The notes under the pieces: generated by a model
What the model was told of the DNA's origin: nothing
Databases searched by the model: none
Seen by the model: the letters and a program-made list of their open reading frames with translations, nothing else
Shown: positions 10,141 through 17,582 of the stretch, in pieces
How positions within the stretch are numbered: the first letter of the stretch is position 1
Layout of the letters: each line of letters starts with the position of its first letter
IMG/VR virus record: IMGVR_UViG_3300030107_005999
Coordinates: 1 to 27,062 of that record
Reading direction: 5' to 3' (one strand)
DNA from: a virus
Length of the DNA: 27,062 bases
Position numbers and translations under genes: made by a program

Positions 10141-10650
10141 TTACGCTGTATCCGTATGGTAGCCCTTGGCCCAGATGCCAAAGGAAATTTGATCTCCACC
10201 GCCAGCGGCACCATCTATCTGAAAATACAACCGCTCCCCGGCAGCGATGGAGGTCTCTGCAAAGGAAGTGTCCTCGCCAGGAACGCCCGCAGATGAGCAT
10301 GTCGCCTCCGCTAGGAGCACATCAGGAGATGCGTCTCGATACAACTTCGCCGTCACCGTGCCAGCAAGTGAATTTGCAACAACATACATGCTGACCATGT
10401 GGAAAGTGGAGCCCTCACCTGTTGGCAACTTGAACGTGAACTTGTTAGATGCCGGGACGAAATTAGCGCCCTCATACATACTATAGGTCACACAAAAGAG
10501 AGCCCTCGGGTTCTGGAGGTTCTCGTGATTTAGCTTAGTGGATGTCAGCAGATTGCGAAGTTCCGTGAAATTCGTGTTCAAATGCGCTGCTTCCGCTGTC
10601 GCCCCGTCCGAAAGCGTTACCCAACTCCCCGTTACATCTGATGCTGCCAT
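10141..10650 (-). CDS. Fibre-like virion protein, paralogue of the downstream gene
   Basis: A 169-residue protein starting at ATG 10650, with AGGA about 10 bases upstream, immediately after the tailspike gene. The N-terminal pattern WVTLSDGATAEAAHLNTNFTELRNLL is shared with the next gene, showing tandem duplication and divergence. The rest is beta-rich, with alternating hydrophobic residues and a Gly-rich end (DGAAGGGDQISFGIWAKGYH). The Asn-Phe-Thr-Glu-Leu-Arg segment resembles the short helical linker seen before C-terminal domains of many phage fibre proteins. Probable virion surface protein; receptor binding is possible but not shown. Confidence 0.75.
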   Translation of the reverse strand: MAASDVTGSWVTLSDGATAEAAHLNTNFTELRNLLTSTKLNHENLQNPRALFCVTYSMYEGANFVPASNKFTFKLPTGEGSTFHMVSMYVVANSLAGTVTAKLYRDASPDVLLAEATCSSAGVPGEDTSFAETSIAAGERLYFQIDGAAGGGDQISFGIWAKGYHTDTA

Positions 10651-10653
10651 CTA

Positions 10654-11469
10654 TCAATTCCTCGTAATGTTGCCAGACTGAACCGCATTGCAAGACTCGA
10701 CTTCCGCTGCCGTCTGGTTATTCGTGCCCCCAGTATACTCGATAGTGCCCGAAGCATAATCAAAAACATTCCCGCATATCAGCGATTTATCCACGCCAGA
10801 ATCCATATGCAGCCATGCATCCGTTCCGCAAGACACAAACTTGTTGTTCAGTATGGAATGCATCGTGGGAGTTCCGGACACAAAAACCCCCCGCTCAGAG
10901 CAGGACTGGAAGATGCAATTGGAAACCGTGTTCCAATACTGACCGGCCAACTCAACGCCTGTTCCAACATCCTCAAACGTGCAGTTGTTCACCGTGCAAT
11001 AATCCCCCGTCACTTTCACGGCTGGCACCCTCCTTGTGCCGTCCGAGTCAACGAATGTAATTCCGTCTATCGTGGAGAAGTCATTTGCGAGGGTGATTAT
11101 TGACTCCGGGATATCTTGCTGTCTGACCAGCCTTGTCGCGCCTGGGCACGCTGAAAAGATGTGAACCTTCTTCGTTGTTGTTATCCCGCTACGAACAACC
11201 CATGTCCCCTCTGAAAGTATCAGTCTACCGCCACCCTTCGGTAAGGAAGCTATGGCATCGTAAATAGATACATCCGGCGTGACCAATGGGCCGTGATTTG
11301 CAATATGAGTCTGAAGCGCCCGCACCTGATCGTCCCGACCCATGTGCCTCATCGAGCCCTGGGCGGCTGGGGAAACAAATGGTACCGCCGGGAAAAGATA
11401 GCCCTGTCGGACCCGCCGAACCTTCCAGTTCCGCGTTGTGACATATGACGGGCTTCTTAGGAAACTCAT
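10654..11469 (-). CDS. Tailspike-like right-handed beta-helix protein
   Basis: A 271-residue protein starting at ATG 11469, overlapping the preceding stop as ATGA, with GGAG 7 bases upstream. From about residue 75 it has short repeated beta-strand turns typical of the pectate-lyase-like parallel beta-helix: GGGRLILSEGTW, NDFSTIDGITFVDSDG, DYCTVNNCTFEDV, NTVSNCIFQSCSERGVFVSG, HSILNNKFVSCG. The N.NCxF and N.F repeats are characteristic. The N-terminal ~60 residues would be the particle-binding part. It is short for a tailspike, and no catalytic acid pair can be assigned by eye, so polysaccharide cleavage is unproven. Next to the nozzle gene, as expected for an adhesin. Confidence 0.8.
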   Translation of the reverse strand: MSFLRSPSYVTTRNWKVRRVRQGYLFPAVPFVSPAAQGSMRHMGRDDQVRALQTHIANHGPLVTPDVSIYDAIASLPKGGGRLILSEGTWVVRSGITTTKKVHIFSACPGATRLVRQQDIPESIITLANDFSTIDGITFVDSDGTRRVPAVKVTGDYCTVNNCTFEDVGTGVELAGQYWNTVSNCIFQSCSERGVFVSGTPTMHSILNNKFVSCGTDAWLHMDSGVDKSLICGNVFDYASGTIEYTGGTNNQTAAEVESCNAVQSGNITRN

Positions 11470-13562
11470 CTCTGGTCTCCAACGTCCGACTCAATTGAGA
11501 ACGACTGGATGACAAGGTCTCCTGGGATCCGATACCCAGCCCCTGCGGCCCTTCCCCATACATAAAACCCCACCCGGCACGACCGCGAACGAACGCTCCC
11601 GCATTGGGGGGTTGAGGAGAACCAGTCTCTTTCCATCCACTTCGCATCGCCCCAGTCCATCTTTGGAGGCGCTATTCCGTCGTTGCCATACGTTACCGCG
11701 CCAACCAGATCAAGCTCGTCAACAAGCGAGGCAGCCGTGATGGTGTTCTGGACGGTATTCAGATTCCCCCAGAACGACTTTGACATTGGGTTTGGGTGCA
11801 TCGGGATCCCGGCGGTTGTTTGTTGTCGATCTGGATCTGTTACCGCATCAACAGCAGTGGGCCCCTCTGCGTCATGATCGCAGTGCGATTCCTCCCCTGT
11901 CACAAACATCACTGGCGTAGAGAAAAAGCCCCTAGCCGCAGGGCCCATACTATTAACACCCTGATAGCTCCTGCCCCTAGAGAGCATCTTCATGCGAACT
12001 GGTCGAAAGACTGTCGTCATGTCACTTTCTCTGAAGAGCCTCCCGCTCAACCAGCACATCGGGATGCCGTGGTTTTTTGTATCCAAGGCCTTTGACTGGT
12101 CAAACTGAACCCCGTATTCCTGAAGCTCAGAGTCCGCGCTGGTGGTAAAGATCCTCTCTACGTTGCGATCCCTGACGACACAGCCGCTAAACATGCAAGA
12201 GCCGATCTGCTTCGGATTTTGCGCCCCATCCTCGCCTCCGTAGACAGACGTCCCTTTAATGTAAAAGGTCCACGCCACCATCTTATAGTTATATACGGCG
12301 GTAAGGGCAAAGCTGAATGGCGCGTGCATCTGACACTGAATGGAGAACCAGACTTCATTGCGGCCCGGGATGTGAAGGGCCTGCGTTAGGTTCTGGCCCC
12401 CGCCTGATATCTTGAATGGCCACCCGGCACTTGACAGGAAACCGGCCATGTATCTCGGGGTTGAGTGAGAGGCGGTCGGCTCACCCCATAAAGATCCAAT
12501 CGGGTCGCTGATCTTCTGGACCATTCCCTGGGTGCTTTTCAGTCGGCTAGAGCCGCCAACAAAAGCATATATGCCATCGTGAGACATAAATAATATCGAA
12601 TCGCCAATGTTCACAACACTGTCAGGAGCTACGCACCCCACCCCATGAACAACCTTGTGCATGGCAAGAGGCGTCCCAGATCCAATAATCCCAACCAAGA
12701 GATAGACTCCCTTGTCGGAAAATATAACCAGATTGCCCTGGAAGGAGACCATGCCCGTCACTTTCTCACCGGGCTCGATGGCAGCGTAGTTATCCTGCTG
12801 AAGAGCAAAGGGATCGTACAAATCCGACCACTGGATAAAATCCGGCTCAAGAGACTTCATCGACTTATCATGCTTGCCTGTCGCAAGACCGCCCTCGCCG
12901 GGAGCGTCCTCAAGAGGGTCAGATAGCGTAACCGTCTCCCCGCGACGGAAGCCAGCATAGAAAACGCACTGCTGGTGCATAACCGAAATATCACCCCTCG
13001 GGGGAGACAGCCAATACGCCACGGTTATAGCGGCTTGCTGACGAGACAACATCGTGTTGGTCATCTCAAACTCAGAATAATACGTTGGGTCAAAAACGTA
13101 TGTGGCGTATTGCGTCGTCACAAGACACACATTCGATGCGGTGTCAATGGCCCCATCACCGTCAGAGTCCTGCGGGCCAAGCATATCCACAAAGCTACAG
13201 CGGAACTCTGGGTTGTTGGGCTCGCCAAACGCTGTCGTTAGGTTCTGCCCCGCCGTGAAGTTCGACCCCTCCTTCTTCAGGTATTGCCCATTTTTGGACA
13301 AGGCGAGGAACATGATGTCCCCGTTTGCCTTGGGGCCAACAAGTAGCAAATACTCCTCGCCGTGAGAGGATGTGAAGTGGTGTATCTGAGCCCTCTTTAC
13401 GGCAATAGCATTGAGCTTATTCTCAAAACCACGTCTTGGCTCAATGAAGCCTCGGCTGTAATCAACATTGATCGATACGGCGGCGCTCTCAGGCTTCTGT
13501 GCGCTCTCCCGCTCCTCAACCCCCAGGAATGGTCCTCGTATTGGGATGACTGTTGTCGGCAT
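11466..13562 (-). CDS. Tail nozzle / tail tubular protein B-like
   Basis: A 698-residue protein; AGGAG lies 6 bases before ATG 13562. It begins PTTVIPIRGPFLGVEERESAQKPESAA, followed by SINVDYSRGFIEPRRGFENK, the usual opening of podovirus nozzle (tail stabilisation) proteins. Repeated strands follow, such as YLLLVGP, GVYLLVGI, ILFMSHDGIYAFVG and NEVWFSI, matching the beta-propeller of this family (P22 gp10 / T7 gp12 analogues). It forms the distal tube under the adaptor. It lies between the adaptor and tailspike genes, as in related tail modules. Length fits the family. Assignment rests on pattern and order. Confidence 0.8.
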   Translation of the reverse strand: MPTTVIPIRGPFLGVEERESAQKPESAAVSINVDYSRGFIEPRRGFENKLNAIAVKRAQIHHFTSSHGEEYLLLVGPKANGDIMFLALSKNGQYLKKEGSNFTAGQNLTTAFGEPNNPEFRCSFVDMLGPQDSDGDGAIDTASNVCLVTTQYATYVFDPTYYSEFEMTNTMLSRQQAAITVAYWLSPPRGDISVMHQQCVFYAGFRRGETVTLSDPLEDAPGEGGLATGKHDKSMKSLEPDFIQWSDLYDPFALQQDNYAAIEPGEKVTGMVSFQGNLVIFSDKGVYLLVGIIGSGTPLAMHKVVHGVGCVAPDSVVNIGDSILFMSHDGIYAFVGGSSRLKSTQGMVQKISDPIGSLWGEPTASHSTPRYMAGFLSSAGWPFKISGGGQNLTQALHIPGRNEVWFSIQCQMHAPFSFALTAVYNYKMVAWTFYIKGTSVYGGEDGAQNPKQIGSCMFSGCVVRDRNVERIFTTSADSELQEYGVQFDQSKALDTKNHGIPMCWLSGRLFRESDMTTVFRPVRMKMLSRGRSYQGVNSMGPAARGFFSTPVMFVTGEESHCDHDAEGPTAVDAVTDPDRQQTTAGIPMHPNPMSKSFWGNLNTVQNTITAASLVDELDLVGAVTYGNDGIAPPKMDWGDAKWMERDWFSSTPQCGSVRSRSCRVGFYVWGRAAGAGYRIPGDLVIQSFSIESDVGDQR

Positions 13563-13570
13563 TCGATCTC

Positions 13571-14269
13571 CTAGTAGTGGCCAATATAACGCACTTGCCG
13601 GGGTTCGTCTGCATTGATTTCTTCCGCCTGCTGTTCAATCTGTATCCGAGCATTCTCCCACAAACGCTCAATTGTAGGGTTCTGCCCATTCTGCTTTGAG
13701 TTCATAAGCCACGCCAGGCAATATGCTACCGCATCATGGAAGCTCTCGGCCATACCGCCAAGGCACTCCGTCGAGTCGCTGGTGACCTTATCCAGCATCT
13801 GAACATAATAGATTGTGCATTCCTGAGCCTCCCCAGGCAATGGGGCGATGAATAGCTTCGTCCCCCGCAGGCAGTAGTAGCGCCCCCTAGGGACCCAGTA
13901 CGGGGAAGAGTCCTGAAGATATTTCGTTCTATCCTGGAACGCCATCGGCTTCCACTTCGCTGGGAGGTTCGACGATGTAACACTCCCTGAGGTGTCCTTG
14001 CTCTCAATGCCAAGAATCTTGTATGGGACAGCGGACAATCCGGCATCAGAAACGATGTCTCTTATCTCCGTATCAGCGGGCCAGGTGAAGTTCGCGCTTG
14101 CGTGGTAATGGCCTGGGTTGGCCTGCACGAGAAGGCGCCACACGGTTCGATTCGCCTCATCAAACAAGACATTCATCTGGGCGTCTGTCCAAAAGAGCGC
14201 ACCCTTCTCGTCCATCAGAGTCTTTGCAAGAGTTTTTGCCTGGGCTCTGGTTAGGTTCACTGTTGCCAT
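13571..14269 (-). CDS. Head-tail adaptor (connector) protein
   Basis: A 232-residue protein starting at ATG 14269, with GGAG 7 bases upstream. It is largely helical at both ends: N-terminal TRAQAKTLAKTLMDEKGALFWTDAQMNVLFDEANRTVWRLL and C-terminal ESFHDAVAYCLAWLMNSK. Between them is a beta region (WVPRGRYYCLRGTKLFIAPLP). The helix / beta insertion / helix plan with a long C-terminal tail is what podovirus adaptor proteins (gp4/gp11-type) show; they bind under the portal and hold the nozzle. It lies directly before the nozzle gene. Confidence 0.75.
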   Translation of the reverse strand: MATVNLTRAQAKTLAKTLMDEKGALFWTDAQMNVLFDEANRTVWRLLVQANPGHYHASANFTWPADTEIRDIVSDAGLSAVPYKILGIESKDTSGSVTSSNLPAKWKPMAFQDRTKYLQDSSPYWVPRGRYYCLRGTKLFIAPLPGEAQECTIYYVQMLDKVTSDSTECLGGMAESFHDAVAYCLAWLMNSKQNGQNPTIERLWENARIQIEQQAEEINADEPRQVRYIGHY

Positions 14270-14272
14270 GTG

Positions 14273-14779
14273 CTATCTCCAGGAGGTAGGCCCGAACCAT
14301 TTTGTGGATACGGGGTGCTTGGGAATGTATCCAACTTGATTTTTCATGAGCGGCTTGATTCGGTCGAAGGCCTGCTTCCCGAGATACTCAAGCTCATCGG
14401 ACGCGCTTCTTTCCTTCGTCTCTTCAATCCAATCAGCGTGATCGTACTGAAGCATGTATTTTTGACCGCCCTGGCGCCACAAGTCACACCGCTGAATGTA
14501 TGGCACTAGACGTGGATCTCGAATGTTCAGAGGAGTCCCGTCGTCATCCTCCCATCGTTTCCACACAAGCGGAGCCTGCTCGGACGTCGAAATAGTCTTC
14601 GCCCCAAACTTCATCTGGACCGTCGCCGGAACGACCCGAGCAAGCATCCACCGCTTCTCTTTTCCGCACCAACCGACAATCAGCTTGTCATCATGCACCA
14701 TTGCGCGGATGCGACGAGATTCAGCGTCGTTCCACTTAATGCGCTTGATGTCACGCCATTGTCGCTCAGATAAAATCAT
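14273..14779 (-). CDS. Conserved-position structural protein, unknown
   Basis: A 168-residue protein; its ATG at 14779 overlaps the upstream stop (TAATG), so translation is coupled. It is Trp- and Lys/Arg-rich (MILSERQWRDIKRIKWND; VGWCGKEKRWMLARVV; APLVWKRWEDDDG) with mixed alpha/beta character and no membrane segment. I do not recognise the family. Its place between the capsid-side gene and the adaptor suggests a head-completion or capsid-associated protein. Confidence 0.65.
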   Translation of the reverse strand: MILSERQWRDIKRIKWNDAESRRIRAMVHDDKLIVGWCGKEKRWMLARVVPATVQMKFGAKTISTSEQAPLVWKRWEDDDGTPLNIRDPRLVPYIQRCDLWRQGGQKYMLQYDHADWIEETKERSASDELEYLGKQAFDRIKPLMKNQVGYIPKHPVSTKWFGPTSWR

Positions 14780-15411
14780 TATGCATCCGTTGGTGCGGCT
14801 TGGTCAGAGACCTGCGTTCCGCTTGTCAGTTTCGGAATGTAAGCAACTTCAAGGCCCACAAAGACCGGGTCGAGGTTGCTTGCATCGACGTCACACTCAA
14901 CGTCAAAAACCAAGAATCCCAAATCCTCAGACCACGTGCCACCGTTTAGCGTGCCCCATGGCGTTGCGTCAATCGAGTTAGCTACGGTGCTATTTGCGTC
15001 TGCGCTTAGGGTAATGAGTGTGTCTGCCGCAGCGGGGGCTTGTTGGAACTGGAAAGATTTCCAAAGAACCTTCCACGTAATTGACTGGGCGGCGTTGGTA
15101 GCGTCATCTGACCACAGCACTCGGACGTGGATGTCGTTATCCAGGTCCCAGTGGCTCGGCAAGGGCGTCATCATTCGCAATAAGTCCCCGGCTGTGTCCA
15201 TCTTCGCACCGACAACACCAAGCGAACCGATTTCAGTCAGTGGAGGAGCCCCACCAACAGCACCGCTAAGGGTCGCAGTCGCAGTCGCCTCTTCCGTGGC
15301 CCCGCCATCGGACTCGTCATCCACAACCACAACCACCTCGAAAGAGTTGAATCCCGTCGCAGGGAACCAGTCTTTCTTATACTTGTATCCGATATTTCGA
15401 TCTTTAATCAT
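14779..15411 (-). CDS. Putative capsid decoration / head protein
   Basis: A 210-residue beta-rich acidic protein, first gene after the major capsid protein. Start ATG 15411 has GGAG 9 bases upstream. A second GGAGG further up lies in a small hairpin (15435-15448, arms CCTCC/GGAGG) and could be masked. Segments such as FEVVVVVDDESDG, IHVRVLWSDDATNAAQSITWKVLWKSF and PVFVGLEVAYIPK alternate strands as in phage decoration or stabilisation proteins. The internal A/T-rich ATATATLSGAVG stretch is low complexity. Decoration is a positional guess. Confidence 0.65.
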   Translation of the reverse strand: MIKDRNIGYKYKKDWFPATGFNSFEVVVVVDDESDGGATEEATATATLSGAVGGAPPLTEIGSLGVVGAKMDTAGDLLRMMTPLPSHWDLDNDIHVRVLWSDDATNAAQSITWKVLWKSFQFQQAPAAADTLITLSADANSTVANSIDATPWGTLNGGTWSEDLGFLVFDVECDVDASNLDPVFVGLEVAYIPKLTSGTQVSDQAAPTDA

Positions 15412-15454
15412 GGTTCATCACTCCACAGTTTACCCCTCCGTCAGGAGGATACTG

Positions 15455-15485
15455 AATGAAAAGGAAGGGGGGCTTCATGCCCCCC
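15455..15485 (-). terminator. Intrinsic terminator-like hairpin after the capsid gene
   Basis: Read on the minus strand, ten bases after the capsid stop, GGGGGGC-ATGAA-GCCCCCC forms a 7-bp all-GC stem with a 5-base loop, followed by TTCCTTTTCATT. The T run is imperfect, so read-through into downstream late genes is likely; it would set capsid mRNA above the rest or protect its 3' end. Confidence 0.7.
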
Positions 15486-15494
15486 AAACCTAAA

Positions 15495-16799
15495 TTAGAA
15501 AATGGTGTTGCTGACTGCCAGGTCCTTGAGAATGACGTGTGTGTTACGTCGCTCGCAGCCCAACTCGCCGTAGAAGCACATGAATGCTTCCCAGGCATCT
15601 TTATCAGAAACACGGCTCATCATTGAGCCATCCCGGTTAGCCCAGGCCCAGTCCTTTTGGACATAGTATTTTACGTCCGCAGTATTGACAAAGTACAGAG
15701 CGTTGTACGTGCAGTGCTTGTCGAACTCAATCGGAATTGGATTCGTCCCACCCGCATACGACAACTTCTGGAAACCACCGCGCAATTGCTCGGGGGCATA
15801 CCGCACGTCAGATGTCAGAAGGTTGATGTACTCACGTCGTGCGCTGTGGTGACCCATGATCAAGTTGGGCTCTGAGCCTCCGACCTCATCAGCCGTATCC
15901 ACAGCCAACTGCATCAACTCCAAGCTCAACGGACGAGTGGCTCCTCCGCCAGGACCGGCAAGCTCTGAAGCGGCCCACTCCGGGAAATCAGTCGTGCTAA
16001 TTCCAAGGAACGAACCAGACGCCTGCGCCTGCACGATATTGGCAATACCGTTCAACTCAGCATCCAAACTATGAGAACTCGCGCTATCTCCACGGACAAC
16101 AACATCGTCTGTCGCGGTATTCACCGCACCAGCCATTGTGAACTGCGCGGTTGAAGAAGCGACAGAATTAACAGTTTGGGACCCTTTGTGGGTTCCGTCT
16201 GCCGCCAAGATGCTCACCTTCATGCCAGCCTTGATATAGCGAGTTCCCGCTTTACCATTTCCGGAATCCAGTGTCTGTGTGGCATTGTTTACCCCAGTTT
16301 TGATGACGCCCAACGCACCAGTAACACTCAGCGCGGCACCATCAGATGCCTTGACTGGGAGTTGCCCGAAAAGCTGGCGGTTCAAGTCGTCACGCAAGTC
16401 ACGACGCATGCCTTCAACCTCAGAGCGCAATGCCGAAGCAAAAGCTCCTCGATCTCCACGGGATGCCTCAATGACCGGACCTGTTAATTCGATCCGACCG
16501 TAAAGGTATTTCGCGGAAATGTTGACATCATCGTATCGCTGGCGATCTGCCGCTGGCAAAGCATCGTATTCACCACGAGCACCAACGCCAGATGTCCGAC
16601 GAAGATTCACAGGGAAAACGACCTTACGGCCAACAAAGCTACGCTTTGATTTCTCGATGTATGATAAGAGTGTCACCTTCGTGTTGAGGTGATCACGGAC
16701 AGTGCCCTCAAAGAAGTCCTTAAGGACCGCGTTGAAGCCATTAGTAAAATTAGTATCCGAAGCCCCTAGGGGATTAGGAAAACCACCACCTTGTGCCAT
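15495..16799 (-). CDS. Major capsid protein
   Basis: A 434-residue protein directly after the scaffold gene, starting at ATG 16799 with AAAGG about 10 bases upstream. Features of the HK97-fold coat family: an N-terminal arm (NGFNAVLKDFFEGTVRDHL), the strand KVVFPVNLRRTSGVGARGEYDALP, a long spine helix (GAFASALRSEVEGMRRDLRDDLNRQLFG, ~127-155), and a C-terminal region WAWANRDGSMMSRVSDKDAWEAFMCFYGELGCERRNTH. Residues ~185-245 look like an inserted small beta domain (VSILAADGTHKG; VNSVASSTAQFTM; DDVVVRGD), as in coat proteins with an I-domain. It builds the shell around the scaffold. Followed by its own terminator-like hairpin, fitting high expression. Confidence 0.9.
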   Translation of the reverse strand: MAQGGGFPNPLGASDTNFTNGFNAVLKDFFEGTVRDHLNTKVTLLSYIEKSKRSFVGRKVVFPVNLRRTSGVGARGEYDALPAADRQRYDDVNISAKYLYGRIELTGPVIEASRGDRGAFASALRSEVEGMRRDLRDDLNRQLFGQLPVKASDGAALSVTGALGVIKTGVNNATQTLDSGNGKAGTRYIKAGMKVSILAADGTHKGSQTVNSVASSTAQFTMAGAVNTATDDVVVRGDSASSHSLDAELNGIANIVQAQASGSFLGISTTDFPEWAASELAGPGGGATRPLSLELMQLAVDTADEVGGSEPNLIMGHHSARREYINLLTSDVRYAPEQLRGGFQKLSYAGGTNPIPIEFDKHCTYNALYFVNTADVKYYVQKDWAWANRDGSMMSRVSDKDAWEAFMCFYGELGCERRNTHVILKDLAVSNTIF

Positions 16800-16814
16800 G
16801 TTATTCTAGCCTTT

Positions 16815-17543
16815 CTATTCGATTGACAGTAAGTATTCAATCGCGGCTTCTTCGGCCAGATCGAGGCTATCTCCAATATCCACAGGTTTAGCGGCTCCCT
16901 TACGACCAGCAGGCGCGAGTCGGCGTGCACGAGGCTTATAACCCCGCTTAGACGCCCACTCCTCAAAACGCTTATGAGTCTTGTTATGGCTTGTTTTAGC
17001 CAAGTCAACAACCCGAGCGTTAGGATTCCTGGCGAGTGCATCAAGGACAAATAAATCGCTCATATCCGGGTACTTACTTCGCGCCCGCTCAAGCTCTGAT
17101 CGAATCTGCCGTTCGGCATCTTTGACCTGAGATTGGCGAGAATTACTCTCTTGGCGGTTGTGAAGTGCTCGGATAATTTTCTCCAGCTTGGCAACTTTGC
17201 CTTCAAGCGGATCCGCGTATTGTTCCTCTTCTGACTCCCTTTCCTGATCTCGAGAACCCGCTGAACGCTGCATGTGCTGGACATATTCCTCCATGCTTGC
17301 CTGTCGTCCGCGAAGTTCGCTGAACTGCTGCATCAACTCATCACGCTCGGCCTTTAGCGCCCGTAATTGCTCACGAGATTTCTTAAACCGTTTGTAAGGA
17401 ATTGCTTGCGGCTCACCATCGTCTCCAATTTCAGGCTCATCGTCGATATCGTCCGACGCAAACGAAGTGTCCTGATCTTCTTCGACGCTATATTCCGAGG
17501 ACGGCGTCTCCTCGTAGCTGTTATCGCCCGTATAATCATCCAT
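16815..17543 (-). CDS. Capsid scaffolding protein
   Basis: A 242-residue protein between portal and capsid, with AGGAG before ATG 17543. The first ~45 residues are strongly acidic (many Asp/Glu/Ser), residues ~50-145 form a charged coiled-coil (FKKSREQLRALKAERDELMQQFSELRGRQ and onward), and the C-terminal part is basic (RGYKPRARRLAPAGRKGAAK). Acidic head, coiled coil and basic coat-binding tail are the expected build of scaffolds. No protease motif seen. Acts inside the procapsid and leaves before or during packaging. Confidence 0.85.
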   Translation of the reverse strand: MDDYTGDNSYEETPSSEYSVEEDQDTSFASDDIDDEPEIGDDGEPQAIPYKRFKKSREQLRALKAERDELMQQFSELRGRQASMEEYVQHMQRSAGSRDQERESEEEQYADPLEGKVAKLEKIIRALHNRQESNSRQSQVKDAERQIRSELERARSKYPDMSDLFVLDALARNPNARVVDLAKTSHNKTHKRFEEWASKRGYKPRARRLAPAGRKGAAKPVDIGDSLDLAEEAAIEYLLSIE

Positions 17544-17582
17544 GAAGCTCTCCTGGTTTATCGTTCCAGTTTACGAAGTTGG

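Noticed and set aside
10140-10214. Longer start for the fibre-like protein at 10214
   Set aside because: It would run 75 bases into the upstream gene; the ATG at 10139 aligns with the paralogue's first residues.
14496-15493. Plus-strand frames of 161 and 205 codons opposite the head genes
   Set aside because: Opposite well-supported coupled late genes with TAATG junctions; the plus frames read as Ser/Arg-rich antisense.
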